A DNA stretch of 64,000 bases from Glaciimonas sp. (GTDB lineage Bacteria; Pseudomonadota; Gammaproteobacteria; Burkholderiales; Burkholderiaceae_D). The notes under the pieces were generated by a model, which saw only the letters and a program-made list of their open reading frames with translations, did not search any database and had not been told where the DNA came from. The position numbers were made by a program, and so were the translations under genes. The stretch is taken from the NCBI GenBank assembly GCA_012927585.1, contig JABBOY010000042.1:167791-231790 (forward strand), in the 5' to 3' direction. The stretch's first letter is position 1; every line of letters begins with the position of its first letter. Of the stretch, positions 45,497-54,003 are shown piece after piece.

Positions 45497-47080
45497 ATGT
45501 ACTCGTATATTCAGACAAAAAATAGTTTTCCGCTGAAACTTTTCATCCTGGCACCGCTTTCCCTTGCTTTGCTTGCCGCGTGCGGCGGCGGCAGTTCGAC
45601 AGGCAGCAGCGCGAAAGATAACAGCGTGCAGAATCCGCCCGCTCCATCCCTTCTGTCCAGCACGCTCTACGCAGGCTCGGTTTCAGGGCTGGGTTCCATC
45701 GTGGTTAATGGCGTGCGTTTCGAGACGGTGGGTGCACAGGTGCTCGAAGCCGATGATCCCTATGGCACATCGGCCTACACGGAGCAGATCAGGTTGGGAA
45801 TGACGGTGGCAGTGGAAGGCTCGGCGGATGACAATAATGGGACCGGGACAGCCAGCACGATACGCATCGACGGCGGGATGCGGGGCCAGGTTGGCGCGGT
45901 CGATATAGCGGCTGGCACCCTGCGCGTAAACGGCCAAACCGTCAAGGTCGACGCTAGCACGATGATGCAGGGTGCGACCGGCCTGGCCGGCATCGCCACT
46001 ACAAACTGGGTGGAAGTGTATGGTCTGGCGCAGAGCGACGGCAGCTATCTCGCCACGCGTATCGAAGTGTATGGCTCCCGGGGCGGTCTTGCGTCGAGCT
46101 ACCCGAAAGCCTCCACCTTCCCAGTCTCGTTGCGCGGCATAGTCTGGACCAGCGCATCCGGCAGTTTCACCTTGCATGACGGCAACAACGGCACCATTAC
46201 TGTCAACTACGGCGCAGCGGATGTGTTACCCGCCGGAGCCGGGATAGCGGCAGGCAGCAGCGTGCGTATTTTGGCAAATACGGCACCGGACGGCAACGGC
46301 GCGGTGCTTGCTTCCAAGATACTGGTGCTCAATCCTTCCAACCTGTCGAGCGCTACCTCGGCCTTGTCGTACATCAAGCTCAAAGGCGTGGTGGATAGCG
46401 TGGTCGGCAATACGCTGGTGGTTTCCGGGACGACGGTGGATATTTCTGCAGCCAACAAGCCGGTCGGCGCGATCGCCAAGAACCAGGTCATCGAGGTCAA
46501 GGGCACACTGAGCAAGGGCATTCTGCTGGCCAGCAAGGTGGAATTCGATAGCAGGGAGACTCTCTACACGGAGCGGCAGGGTGGCAGCAGCAGTAATGTC
46601 GGCTACAAGCAGGAACTGTATGGAATGATCTCCGGCTTTGACGCCGCACTGAACACTTTCGTGGTGCAGGGCGTCACAGTGCAGTCGAACAGCGCCACCA
46701 GGTTCGAATACGGCTACACCAAATTGGCCAACGACGTGTTCGTGGAAGTCAAGGGTGCGTTGCAAAATGGTGTTTTGCTGGCGTCCAAGATCGATGTCAA
46801 GGGCGTTACCGTGAACGGTTCTGTCGGCGATAGCGCCAGCAAGGACGACGCCCTCGGCAAGTCGAGCGGCGGCAGCAGCTTCGAGATTTACGGCACGCTA
46901 ACGTGCAGTACTTACCCTAGCGCCTGCACCATCAATAGCAGCGTCAATTCCCTGAAGGCCAACCTGGTTGCGGCCCAGTGGGAAAAAGGTGCTTATGCCA
47001 CCAACAGTTATGTTGAGGCAAAGGGTTATCTGGATCAGTCCAGCGTGTTCCAGGTCACCAAGATCGAAGTCAAGCGCTGA
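45497..47080 (+). CDS. DUF5666 domain-containing lipoprotein
   Basis: A predicted surface or periplasmic lipoprotein of 527 residues. It begins with a lipoprotein signal (LFILAPLSLALLAAC) and a Gly/Ser-rich linker. The rest consists of repeated beta-rich units of the DUF5666 type, each with a GXVXXVDXXXXXFXVXG-like strand pattern, for example VNGVRFETVGAQVLEAD, ITVNYGAADVLPAGAGI, IEVKGTLSKGILLASKVEFD and VEVKGALQNGVLLASKIDVKG. The function is unknown. AGAGG precedes the chosen ATG. The upstream QseB/PmrA-type box suggests control by the adjacent two-component system. A strong hairpin follows the gene. Confidence 0.8.
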   Translation: MYSYIQTKNSFPLKLFILAPLSLALLAACGGGSSTGSSAKDNSVQNPPAPSLLSSTLYAGSVSGLGSIVVNGVRFETVGAQVLEADDPYGTSAYTEQIRLGMTVAVEGSADDNNGTGTASTIRIDGGMRGQVGAVDIAAGTLRVNGQTVKVDASTMMQGATGLAGIATTNWVEVYGLAQSDGSYLATRIEVYGSRGGLASSYPKASTFPVSLRGIVWTSASGSFTLHDGNNGTITVNYGAADVLPAGAGIAAGSSVRILANTAPDGNGAVLASKILVLNPSNLSSATSALSYIKLKGVVDSVVGNTLVVSGTTVDISAANKPVGAIAKNQVIEVKGTLSKGILLASKVEFDSRETLYTERQGGSSSNVGYKQELYGMISGFDAALNTFVVQGVTVQSNSATRFEYGYTKLANDVFVEVKGALQNGVLLASKIDVKGVTVNGSVGDSASKDDALGKSSGGSSFEIYGTLTCSTYPSACTINSSVNSLKANLVAAQWEKGAYATNSYVEAKGYLDQSSVFQVTKIEVKR

Positions 47081-47096
47081 TCTTACGGCCACGGGC

Positions 47097-47127
47097 ACGG
47101 GTACGGCACCAAACGTGCCGTACCCGT
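47097..47127 (+). terminator. Long perfect hairpin after the DUF5666 gene
   Basis: ACGGGTACGGCAC and GTGCCGTACCCGT form a 13-bp stem with a 5-base loop, 17 bases after the stop codon. A U-tract is missing, so it may work as a processing barrier as well as a terminator. Confidence 0.65.
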
Positions 47128-47141
47128 CCTAAGTAATTAGT

Positions 47142-47202
47142 GGTGTATTTTTAAAGTATCACTGAATACATGCGGTAAGTGCCATATTTTTAATGGTACT
47201 CC
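47142..47202 (+). repeat. Dispersed GGAGTAT-type intergenic element, copy F
   Basis: The left end is GGTGTATTTTTAAAG, the core is ATACATGCGGTAAG, and the right end is TTTTTAATGGTACTCC. ATCACT and AGTGCCAT can pair around the core. It lies between the convergent DUF5666 and cysB genes. Confidence 0.7.
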
Positions 47203-47235
47203 CACACTTTATTAGTGTGCGCTTGAGTCATGCTC

Positions 47236-48171
47236 CTACGCGTGATTAGGTTCCTGGTTCAACGCCCGTTCGATATCGGCGCGCTGTAGGTCAGGGGCAA
47301 ATTCCATGATGAAATCATAGGCATACGAGCGCAGATAGGCGCCGCGCCGTACTGCCAGCCGGGTCACATTCGGGGCAAACAGGTGCGATGCCTTAATCGC
47401 CTGCAGCCCCTGGTCGCGCTCAGGGTCGAATGCCATTGTTGCCAGCAGCCCAACCCCCATGCCGAGCGACACATATTGCTTGATCACGTCCGAATCCATA
47501 GCTGTGAGCACGATATTAGTGCTTACGCCAGCGTTATTGAAGGCGTCGTCGATGTGGCTGCGGCCGGTAAAACCGCTGTCGTAAGTGATCAACGGATAGG
47601 TGGCAAGATCGTTCAAGCCAACATTCGTTTGCGTCAAAAGCGGATGCCCGTTTGGCACCACGATCAAGTGGCTCCAGCTATAGCAAGGGAAAGAAACCAG
47701 ATCTGGAAACTGGTTCAGGCCCTCGGTAGCAATGCCGATGTCGGTCTTGCCTGACAATACCCATTCGGCAATATGTTCCGGCGCGCTTTGCTGCAACGCA
47801 ATGCGCACGTCTGGGAAAGCAACGCGGAAGTTCTGCACCACTTCCGGCAACACATAGCGCGCTTGGGTATGAGTAGTGGCGACCGTCAACGTGCCGCTGG
47901 TCTGGCCGGAATATTCCTGGCCGGCGCGTTGCAAGTTCTCGGCCTCGATCAGCAAGCGTTCGATAATCTTCAGGATGCCTTTGCCAGGTTCGGTCAAGCC
48001 GGTCAGGCGCTTGCCGTTGCGCCCGAATATGTCGACCCCCAACTCGTCTTCCAGTTCACGGATCTGGCGCGACACGCCCGGCTGCGAGGTACATAGCACG
48101 CTCGCCACTTCGGTCAGGTTATAGCCGTGACGTGCTGTTTCACGAATAGAACGCAATTGCTGGAAATTCAT
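47236..48171 (-). CDS. cysB: LysR-type regulator of sulfur assimilation, CysB family
   Basis: A 311-residue LysR regulator. The N-terminal helix-turn-helix (MNFQQLRSIRETARHGYNLTEVASVLCTSQPGVSRQIRELEDELG) matches CysB/Cbl closely, and the C-terminal domain has the periplasmic-binding-protein fold that senses N-acetylserine or sulfate (LTVATTHTQARYVLP, TYDSGFTGRSHID). It should activate the sulfate uptake and cysteine genes when sulfur is limiting. Its place at the end of the cysT-W-A operon is typical for Burkholderiales. A REP-like palindrome separates it from cysA. Confidence 0.92.
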   Translation of the reverse strand: MNFQQLRSIRETARHGYNLTEVASVLCTSQPGVSRQIRELEDELGVDIFGRNGKRLTGLTEPGKGILKIIERLLIEAENLQRAGQEYSGQTSGTLTVATTHTQARYVLPEVVQNFRVAFPDVRIALQQSAPEHIAEWVLSGKTDIGIATEGLNQFPDLVSFPCYSWSHLIVVPNGHPLLTQTNVGLNDLATYPLITYDSGFTGRSHIDDAFNNAGVSTNIVLTAMDSDVIKQYVSLGMGVGLLATMAFDPERDQGLQAIKASHLFAPNVTRLAVRRGAYLRSYAYDFIMEFAPDLQRADIERALNQEPNHA

Positions 48172-48200
48172 CAGCTATCCTAAAACGGAGTTGTTTATCA

Positions 48201-48253
48201 GTAGTGCAGGCCTCCGTGCCTGCAGCCCGGCGCAGGCACGGAGGCCTACGCTA
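48201..48253. repeat. REP-like inverted pair, type 1, copy 1
   Basis: It starts with GTAG and ends with CTAC. The left half is GTAGTGCAGGCCTCCGTGCC, then TGC; within it GCAGGC and GCCTGC form a small hairpin. The right half is its inverse with few changes. The same element recurs at 63917. It lies inside the cysA-cysB intergenic gap. Confidence 0.75.
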
Positions 48254-48284
48254 CTTATTTATTTTTTTGTAAGTCGTATTCGGT

Positions 48285-49355
48285 TCAGATTGAATAATCT
48301 TCGACGAAGACATGCAGCCGTTTAGGCCGCACGATCAGGGTTTCGCCATCTTTCAACTTCAGTTGTGCAAAACGTTCATTCGAAATTACCGCTTCGATAA
48401 TTTCCGCATTGTCATCGCGTTCCAGTTCCAGTTGCGCCAACGGGCCGATTGCATGGGCGCGCTTCAATTGCACCACAATTCCTTGCGCGCCCGTCGTGTA
48501 ACGATCCACTTCCAGATCGTGCGGCCGCACATAAGCGATCCCCTTGGCATCTTGCGTTTGCGCATGCTCGGGCGCATCGAAAGCGACACCGCCCGCATCC
48601 AGCACGCCTTCATGCACGCGGCCATGAAACAGGTTGACGTTGCCGAGGAAGCCGTACACGAAAGGCGAGGCCGGATGGTTATACACATCCTTGGGCGCGC
48701 CGACTTGTTCGACATTGCCCTTGTTCATCAGCACGATCTGGTCGGCCACTTCCAGCGCCTCTTCCTGATCGTGCGTGACGAAGATACTGGTGACGTGCAA
48801 TTCGTCATGCAAGCGTCGCAGCCAGCGCCGCAACTCCTTGCGCACCTTGGCGTCCAGCGCGCCGAACGGTTCATCCAGCAGTAAAACGCGCGGCTCGACT
48901 GCCAGCGCGCGCGCCAACGCAATGCGCTGGCGCTGGCCGCCTGACAGTTGCGGCGGATAACGGTCCGCCAGCCAATCGAGCTGCACCAGTTCCAGCAATT
49001 GCCTGACCTTGTCGCGAATCTGCGCTGCGTTTGGCCGCACATTGCGCGGCTTGACGCGCAGACCGAAGGCGATATTCTCGAACACCGTCATGTGCTTGAA
49101 CAGCACATAGTGCTGGAACACGAAGCCGACCTGGCGCTCGCGCACATGCCGCGCCGAAGCATCTGCGCCATCCAGCAATACCTGGCCCTGATCCGCTTGC
49201 TCCAGCCCGGCGATGATGCGCAGCAGCGTGGTCTTGCCGCAGCCGGACGGGCCGAGCAGCGCAGTCAATTGACCGGCCGGAAAATGCAGCGACACATCAT
49301 TCAGCGCCACAAAATTGCCGAACTGTTTATGAATATTCCTGACTTCGATGCTCAT
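48285..49355 (-). CDS. cysA: Sulfate/thiosulfate ABC transporter ATP-binding protein CysA
   Basis: A 356-residue ATPase energising sulfate import. It has Walker [10 protein letters not shown], the Q-loop, the signature [15 protein letters not shown], Walker [14 protein letters not shown] and the H-loop [10 protein letters not shown]. The C-terminal 120 residues form the TOBE-like regulatory domain ([15 protein letters not shown]). The start overlaps the cysW stop by 4 bases. Third gene of the cysT-W-A-B operon. Confidence 0.96.
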   Translation of the reverse strand: MSIEVRNIHKQFGNFVALNDVSLHFPAGQLTALLGPSGCGKTTLLRIIAGLEQADQGQVLLDGADASARHVRERQVGFVFQHYVLFKHMTVFENIAFGLRVKPRNVRPNAAQIRDKVRQLLELVQLDWLADRYPPQLSGGQRQRIALARALAVEPRVLLLDEPFGALDAKVRKELRRWLRRLHDELHVTSIFVTHDQEEALEVADQIVLMNKGNVEQVGAPKDVYNHPASPFVYGFLGNVNLFHGRVHEGVLDAGGVAFDAPEHAQTQDAKGIAYVRPHDLEVDRYTTGAQGIVVQLKRAHAIGPLAQLELERDDNAEIIEAVISNERFAQLKLKDGETLIVRPKRLHVFVEDYSI

Positions 49356-50272
49356 GATTGCCGCTCCTGAAATTGTTCTGCGCCGGTACCTGTATCAGCC
49401 AAGCGCCATTCGATCAGTGATTTCAATGCCAGCGTTACCAATGCCAGCAAGGCCAGCAGCGACGCGACTGCGAAAGCGGCGGCAAAGTTGTATTCGTTAT
49501 AAAGAATTTCGACTTGCAACGGAATCGTATTGGTTTCGCCGCGAATATGGCCGGACACCACCGACACCGCGCCGAACTCGCCCATCGCCCGCGCATTACA
49601 GAGAATTACGCCATATAACAAACCCCATTTGATATTCGGCAGTGTGACAAACCAAAACGTCTTGAAGCCGGAAGCGCCCAACACTAGCGCGGCTTCCTCC
49701 TCCTCGCTGCCTTGCGACTGCATTAACGGGATCAGTTCGCGAGCGACAAACGGGAAAGTGACGAAAATCGTTGCCAGCACGATGCCGGGTACCGCAAACA
49801 AAATTTTGATGTCATGTTCATATAGCCAAGGCCCAAGCCAACCCTGGGCACCGAACAGCAGCACGTAGATCAGACCGGAAATCACCGGCGACACCGAAAA
49901 CGGCAAGTCGATCAAAGTTAGCAAAATGCTCTTGCCGCGAAATTCGAATTTGGCGATGCACCAGGACGCCGCCACGCCGAACACCAGATTCAACGGCACC
50001 GCAATCGCGGCGGTCAGCACAGTGAGCTTGATGGCAGACACTGCATCCGGCTCGGTAACGGCTGCCAGATAGGCTTGCCAACCTTTCTTGAACGCTTCGG
50101 CAAACACCGACAACAGCGGCACGAACAGGAACAGCGTCAGGAAAGCCAGTGCAATGCCGATTAACAATGCACGAATCCAGAATGGTTCCAGCATCGCTGC
50201 AGTTGCATGGGTTTGCACCTGCTCGGTACGCGCTTGCTGTGCCGCATAGGGCGGGGCAGTGGTAGTGGGCAT
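49352..50272 (-). CDS. cysW: Sulfate ABC transporter permease CysW
   Basis: A 306-residue inner-membrane permease with about six helices and the cytoplasmic loop contacting the ATPase ([32 protein letters not shown]). It contains the CysW-specific [20 protein letters not shown]. The start MPTTTAPP at 50272 is chosen since it lies one base from the cysT stop; the frame continues upstream into cysT. It pairs with CysT. Confidence 0.94.
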   Translation of the reverse strand: MPTTTAPPYAAQQARTEQVQTHATAAMLEPFWIRALLIGIALAFLTLFLFVPLLSVFAEAFKKGWQAYLAAVTEPDAVSAIKLTVLTAAIAVPLNLVFGVAASWCIAKFEFRGKSILLTLIDLPFSVSPVISGLIYVLLFGAQGWLGPWLYEHDIKILFAVPGIVLATIFVTFPFVARELIPLMQSQGSEEEEAALVLGASGFKTFWFVTLPNIKWGLLYGVILCNARAMGEFGAVSVVSGHIRGETNTIPLQVEILYNEYNFAAAFAVASLLALLALVTLALKSLIEWRLADTGTGAEQFQERQS

Positions 50273-50273
50273 G

Positions 50274-51137
50274 TCAAGCTTTCTCGGATTGGCCGCGGGT
50301 GCGGGACCAGGCTTGCAAAACATTAATCAGGAGCAGCATCAGAAACGATACCGTCAACATCACCACCGCAATCGCCGTGGCTCCCGCATAGTCGTATTGT
50401 TCCAGTTTGGTGATGATGAACAGCGGCGTGATTTCCGACACCATCGGCATATTGCCGGCGATGAAAATAACGGAACCGTATTCGCCGGTAGCGCGCGCAA
50501 AAGCCAGCGCAAAGCCGGTCATCAGCGCCGGCAGAATAGTCGGAAAAATCACCCGCGAAAAAGTCTGGAACGTATTTGCACCCAAGCTGGCGGCAGCTTC
50601 TTCCAGCTCGTGCTCGGCGTCTTCCAGCACCGGTTGCACAGTGCGCACCACGAACGGCAGACCAATGAAAGTCAGCGCGATCAGCACGCCGAGCGGCGTG
50701 AACGCCACCTTGATGCCGAGCGGTTCCAGAAAGCGGCCGATCCAGCCATTGGGCGCATACAAAGCGGTCAACGCGATGCCGGCCACTGCTGTGGGCAATG
50801 CAAACGGCAAATCGACCAGCGCATCAATAATTTTCTTGCCGGGAAAACGGTAACGCACCAGCACCCAGGCCACAATGCCGCCGAACACCACATTCAGCGC
50901 GGCGGCCAGCAGCGACGCGCCGAAAGTTAGCTTGTAGGAAGCCACTACTCGATCCGACGTGACCGCCGCCCAGAAAGTATCCCAGGTCAGCGTGAACGTC
51001 TTCAAAAATACCGCCGCCAACGGAATCAAAACAATTAGCGCCAGGTAAAACAGCGTGAAACCGAGCGAAAGACCGAAGCCGGGCATGACCCGAAAGGGCG
51101 TTCTTTTCTTTCGTGCGGTGGCAATGGCAAGCTGCAT
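50274..51137 (-). CDS. cysT: Sulfate ABC transporter permease CysT (CysU)
   Basis: A 287-residue permease with six predicted helices, the EAA-type loop [24 protein letters not shown] and the CysT-specific [16 protein letters not shown]. First gene of the operon. In related genomes a sulfate-binding-protein gene (sbp) usually precedes it; here the upstream DNA is instead an inverted-repeat-bounded segment with unrelated genes, and no sbp or cysP is in the window. Confidence 0.95.
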   Translation of the reverse strand: MQLAIATARKKRTPFRVMPGFGLSLGFTLFYLALIVLIPLAAVFLKTFTLTWDTFWAAVTSDRVVASYKLTFGASLLAAALNVVFGGIVAWVLVRYRFPGKKIIDALVDLPFALPTAVAGIALTALYAPNGWIGRFLEPLGIKVAFTPLGVLIALTFIGLPFVVRTVQPVLEDAEHELEEAAASLGANTFQTFSRVIFPTILPALMTGFALAFARATGEYGSVIFIAGNMPMVSEITPLFIITKLEQYDYAGATAIAVVMLTVSFLMLLLINVLQAWSRTRGQSEKA

Positions 51138-51257
51138 GTCGGTTCTCTTTATTACAAATTTGACTGATTGATGCAGATAATCACATCGTAATCACATAAA
51201 GAGAACGAATTTTTTTGCATGTCGATAGAACGTTTTCGAATAAAGACTCGGGAAACG

Positions 51258-51269
51258 TAAAGTGACACG
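51258..51269 (+). repeat. Left terminal inverted repeat of a putative mobile segment
   Basis: TAAAGTGACACG (51258-51269) is repeated in perfect inverse as CGTGTCACTTTA at 53672-53683. The two face each other across 2.4 kb that contains the 51- and 514-residue protein genes. Confidence 0.55.
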
Positions 51270-51270
51270 G

Positions 51271-51326
51271 AAGTTAAGATTATTGCCAGAGTAGTTGAGA
51301 TTTTTGCCACGATAGTTGAGACTGAC
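51271..51326 (+). repeat. Three tandem 21-bp-period repeats next to the inverted repeat
   Basis: AAGTTAAGATTATTGCCA (51271), TAGTTGAGATTTTTGCCA (51292) and TAGTTGAGACTGAC (51313) are related repeats starting exactly 21 bases apart. Short tandem repeats inside the terminal inverted repeat are characteristic of transposase-binding ends, for example in the IS21 family. Confidence 0.55.
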
Positions 51327-51548
51327 TCGTCCCGGATTTACTGCGAGCACTGCATCAGAACTGTGACCTTCAATCAGCTCGTCACATGATGTTAATGTGC
51401 CAATTCAAGGCGGCTGTAACTCAGAGCTATTTCCGTGGAAATGAAGTAACTGCCATTCGCGGCAAAACAACGTCGCCAGTTTTCTTCTGGACTCGCAAGT
51501 ACTGCTTCCTTACCATGGAGGCTCCTTTCACCCTTATCAGGAGCCCAT

Positions 51549-51704
51549 ATGAAACAAGCGACACAGCAGCAGCGCGACCATCGCGCCGATGCCCTCAACA
51601 AAAACCGCGGAACCAACGGCACCAATACCACGAACGCACAAGTTCAAGGCAACAGAGGGAAGCAGTTAGACCACAACCAGAAGACCAGCCAGAAGAATAA
51701 GTAA
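51549..51704 (+). CDS. Small hydrophilic protein, 51 residues
   Basis: The frame MKQATQQQRDHRADALNKNR continues with a stretch very rich in Asn, Gln, Gly and Lys and ends in SQKNK. It has a good ribosome binding site, AGGAG at 51539-51543 with 5-base spacing, and a terminator hairpin directly behind it, so it looks like a real gene. It resembles short, disordered hypothetical proteins of Burkholderia and Pseudomonas (RGTNGTN...NRGKQL pattern); the function is unknown. It is too short for many gene finders. Confidence 0.6.
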   Translation: MKQATQQQRDHRADALNKNRGTNGTNTTNAQVQGNRGKQLDHNQKTSQKNK

Positions 51705-51711
51705 TTCCGCA

Positions 51712-51733
51712 GCACCCCACACCCGTGGGGTGC
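51712..51733 (+). terminator. Hairpin after the 51-residue protein gene
   Basis: GCACCCCAC and GTGGGGTGC form a perfect 9-bp stem with the loop ACCC. No long U-tract follows. It separates the small gene from the 514-residue protein gene. Confidence 0.6.
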
Positions 51734-51762
51734 CTCCCTCATCTATAAGCCTCTGGTACTCC

Positions 51763-53307
51763 ATGAATCCCGTTAGCTTTCCAAAACAAGGCGAAGTGAT
51801 CCAATTCATCTTCGACGCCTTAGGTGTCTTGCCCAGAAAACATGAGGACGACGCATCGTTCGACGAAACTCGTAAGAAATCCACCCAGAAGGCCCTGCAG
51901 CGGCTTGCCTTGGAAGAAGGCACGTTGGATCAGCGTTTGGGTAAAATGGTGCAAACACTGAGTTATTTGGTTGCTGGCACCATCCAACTCCGTGAGTGTT
52001 TAGCTCTCGGTGATATTCTTTCCGATCTCTTCGAAATCTACCAAAACACGCTCCGGGACGAAGGCACATTCCTCACCAAATCCGATACCGTCAAATGGTT
52101 TCTGTTGACTAGCGCCGCGTTCAGATTGCCCATTTCCGTTGCCAAGCACCTCCAGAGATACAACGTGGCCGCTGATGGCCTAGTGACCCCCGCCGACATC
52201 TACTGGTATCTTCCTACTAAGGAGCCTGACGGATGGATCTGGCCACTGGAAAAAGTTATTCGTTGGGCCTACCAATTGGCAGGTATATCCATTCAAAAAT
52301 TCCACTGTCCAGATGACGCTGGTCACTCAACTCAGGAACAAAACTACGATAACGCAAAAAACTGGCTGGCCGGCCGCGGCCTTCCTTCCTGGCCCACCTT
52401 GCTCAAGAATTTCAATCAATTCTTCGACACCCTCGACCAGAGTCAGGCCGAGGGGGATCGTCTCCCCCTTTCGGAAACTCAGAAAAATAGCATTCGGATG
52501 GCGCTGTTTGCAGCAAGGGCCACGACTTACATATCAAAGTCGGTGCTATCCCACTACGGCGGTGCCGTGCTGCAAGAATTTTGTTCGCGCTACCATATAG
52601 TCGCCGACTGTGTGGTCGAGGATGTTCAGAAGATTAGCAACTGTGTCCAGAAAATCATTACCAAACAGAATATTTCATTGAGCGAGCAAGATAGGCTCTG
52701 GTATGACGTTTGCACGGACTATTGGCGGCAATTTGCCGAGCACCAGCATGCGGTCACACAAGCTTTGGACAATAAGCGGATCACCAACGCCGAAGCCGTG
52801 GACATCACCCGCGGCTTTGGTCGGCTCGCAATATTGCCTTTTCAGAAGCCCGAAGCATTTGCTCCGCAGCATGCAATGCCCGCAGGCTTCAGCGAAGCTA
52901 TTCTTGATGGGCTTGCGCTACGAAAAAGCGCCGACCTCAACATCGAGAAAATTGAGGCATACGCGGCCCGTCTCGACGACTGTGGACTTCGCCATGTGTT
53001 GCCTTGGATGGTCCCATGGCAACTGGCAACCTACCACTACCGCGCCGAACGGTACAACGACGCCTATACGTTCATCCGGGACGCCTTTGAAAAAGCAAAA
53101 TATTGTGCAGGTCGCCACCAGTACATCCTGCTCAATCAATACATAGAACTGGCAGCAAAAAACGACAAGTGGCGCGACTTTAAACGGGGCATCGAATGGG
53201 CGACCTATTTGGGCTTTGATGTCAGGTGGCTGCGCCAGGATGAGCCAACTACCGAAAAACTCCGAATTGTATTTGAAATCATGAAAAAAGCGGTCTACGC
53301 TAATTAA
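51763..53307 (+). CDS. Unrecognised protein, 514 residues
   Basis: I do not recognise this protein. It has no signal peptide or membrane segment and appears almost entirely helical. Two parts stand out: a Trp/Tyr-rich centre (DIYWYLPTKEPDGWIWPLEK and LPSWPTLLKNFNQFFDTLDQ, about residues 140-240) and a C-terminal part (about 415-500) with helix pairs resembling TPR units (WQLATYHYRAERYNDAYTFI, ILLNQYIELAAKNDKWRDF). No catalytic or DNA-binding motif is visible. The start MNPVSFPK at 51763 is preferred to an upstream GTG-type start inside the terminator hairpin. It lies within an inverted-repeat-bounded segment and is probably horizontally acquired. Confidence 0.6.
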   Translation: MNPVSFPKQGEVIQFIFDALGVLPRKHEDDASFDETRKKSTQKALQRLALEEGTLDQRLGKMVQTLSYLVAGTIQLRECLALGDILSDLFEIYQNTLRDEGTFLTKSDTVKWFLLTSAAFRLPISVAKHLQRYNVAADGLVTPADIYWYLPTKEPDGWIWPLEKVIRWAYQLAGISIQKFHCPDDAGHSTQEQNYDNAKNWLAGRGLPSWPTLLKNFNQFFDTLDQSQAEGDRLPLSETQKNSIRMALFAARATTYISKSVLSHYGGAVLQEFCSRYHIVADCVVEDVQKISNCVQKIITKQNISLSEQDRLWYDVCTDYWRQFAEHQHAVTQALDNKRITNAEAVDITRGFGRLAILPFQKPEAFAPQHAMPAGFSEAILDGLALRKSADLNIEKIEAYAARLDDCGLRHVLPWMVPWQLATYHYRAERYNDAYTFIRDAFEKAKYCAGRHQYILLNQYIELAAKNDKWRDFKRGIEWATYLGFDVRWLRQDEPTTEKLRIVFEIMKKAVYAN

Positions 53308-53671
53308 ATTCATATGGTTTGCAGAAGCCATCATTGGCCTGATTTGACCGGTTGAATCCAAGCTGCATTGCAGTCATTCAAGGAATCATCCTGACCAGCT
53401 GGTTTGGGTCGAATACAGCTGGCCAGAGCCTTCACATAATACTTAGCGGTCTTTTACTTTCATCCACTGCAATAATTTTAGTTACCAAAAATTCATCTAT
53501 CATCGTTTAATTGAGTTTCACTAGTTAACACTATAAAAGTGAGCGCTCCCGAAAATTTCATTTTTCGTGGCTAAGGCCGAAAATGTCGCATCTTCTGCGT
53601 CAAATCGACTCATCTTCTTTGGCAAAATCCCTGTTACGTATTTGATTCCGACTTTTCACCATTTCACTTTT

Positions 53672-53683
53672 CGTGTCACTTTA
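53672..53683 (-). repeat. Right terminal inverted repeat of the putative mobile segment
   Basis: CGTGTCACTTTA is the perfect inverse of the sequence at 51258-51269. It runs into a palindrome CACTTTAAAGTG (53678-53689) and then GTGGAC...GTCCAC (53686-53703). Confidence 0.55.
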
Positions 53684-53717
53684 AAGTGGACCCCACTGTC
53701 CACGAAAAACTTGAAAA

Positions 53718-53779
53718 GTAGGGCGGGTGAAACCCGCGCAGTTTGATCGGGCGAAAAGCGCGGGTTTCACCAGACCTAC
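53718..53779. repeat. REP-like inverted pair, type 2
   Basis: GTAGGGCGGGTGAAACCCGC at the left contains the hairpin GCGGGT-GAA-ACCCGC. The right half is the inverse, ending ACCTAC. The GTAG/CTAC ends match the layout of the other two types although the stem sequences differ. Confidence 0.7.
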
Positions 53780-53803
53780 TACTGAATATTTTAAATATTT
53801 TAT

Positions 53804-53865
53804 GGAGTATATTTTACAGGCTCAATAATTACATGCGGAGGATGGCATTAAAAACACGATACTCC
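53804..53865 (+). repeat. Dispersed GGAGTAT-type intergenic element, copy D
   Basis: Both ends are intact (GGAGTAT at 53804, ATACTCC at 53859), with the core TACATGCGGAGGATG and AT-rich flanks. It lies between two REP-like pairs. Confidence 0.75.
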
Positions 53866-53907
53866 CGTATTATTTTATTTATAAAAGAAGTATTTAAAAG
53901 CGAAGCC

Positions 53908-53974
53908 GTAGGTGCGAATTTATTCGCACTGGTTCGCATCGAATAACCAGGAATGCGAATAAATTCGCACCTAC
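53908..53974. repeat. REP-like inverted pair, type 3
   Basis: GTAGGTGCGAATTTATTCGC and its exact inverse (ending CACCTAC) flank a 24-base centre. Each half contains its own hairpin, GTGCGAAT-TT-ATTCGCAC. It lies just downstream of cysK. Confidence 0.75.
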
Positions 53975-54003
53975 AAAAATTGCTTCAGTTTGGTACCCAG
54001 CAC

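Larger units (their letters stand above)
51138..51548. other. Spacer upstream of cysT with tandem repeats
   Basis: About 410 gene-free bases. The first 100 should hold the cysT promoter. From 51258 it shows an inverted-repeat end and three tandem 21-base-period repeats (see those entries). The rest, to the small gene at 51549, holds nothing recognised. Confidence 0.5.
53308..54003. other. Repeat-rich gene-free region between the 514-residue protein gene and cysK
   Basis: Nearly 700 bases without a credible gene. It contains, in order: an AT-rich stretch, the right terminal inverted repeat (53672-53683), two REP-like inverted pairs (53718 and 53908) and one GGAGTAT-type element between them (53804). 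This is the densest concentration of repeats in the window. Confidence 0.7.

Noticed and set aside
53743..53946. 67-codon plus-strand frame in the repeat region before cysK
   Set aside because: It runs through two REP-like pairs and a dispersed element and has no ribosome binding site, so it is chance coding.
48201..53974. CRISPR-like interpretation of the palindromic repeats
   Set aside because: The repeats are single inverted pairs of three different sequences, far apart and without regular spacers; no cas gene is seen.
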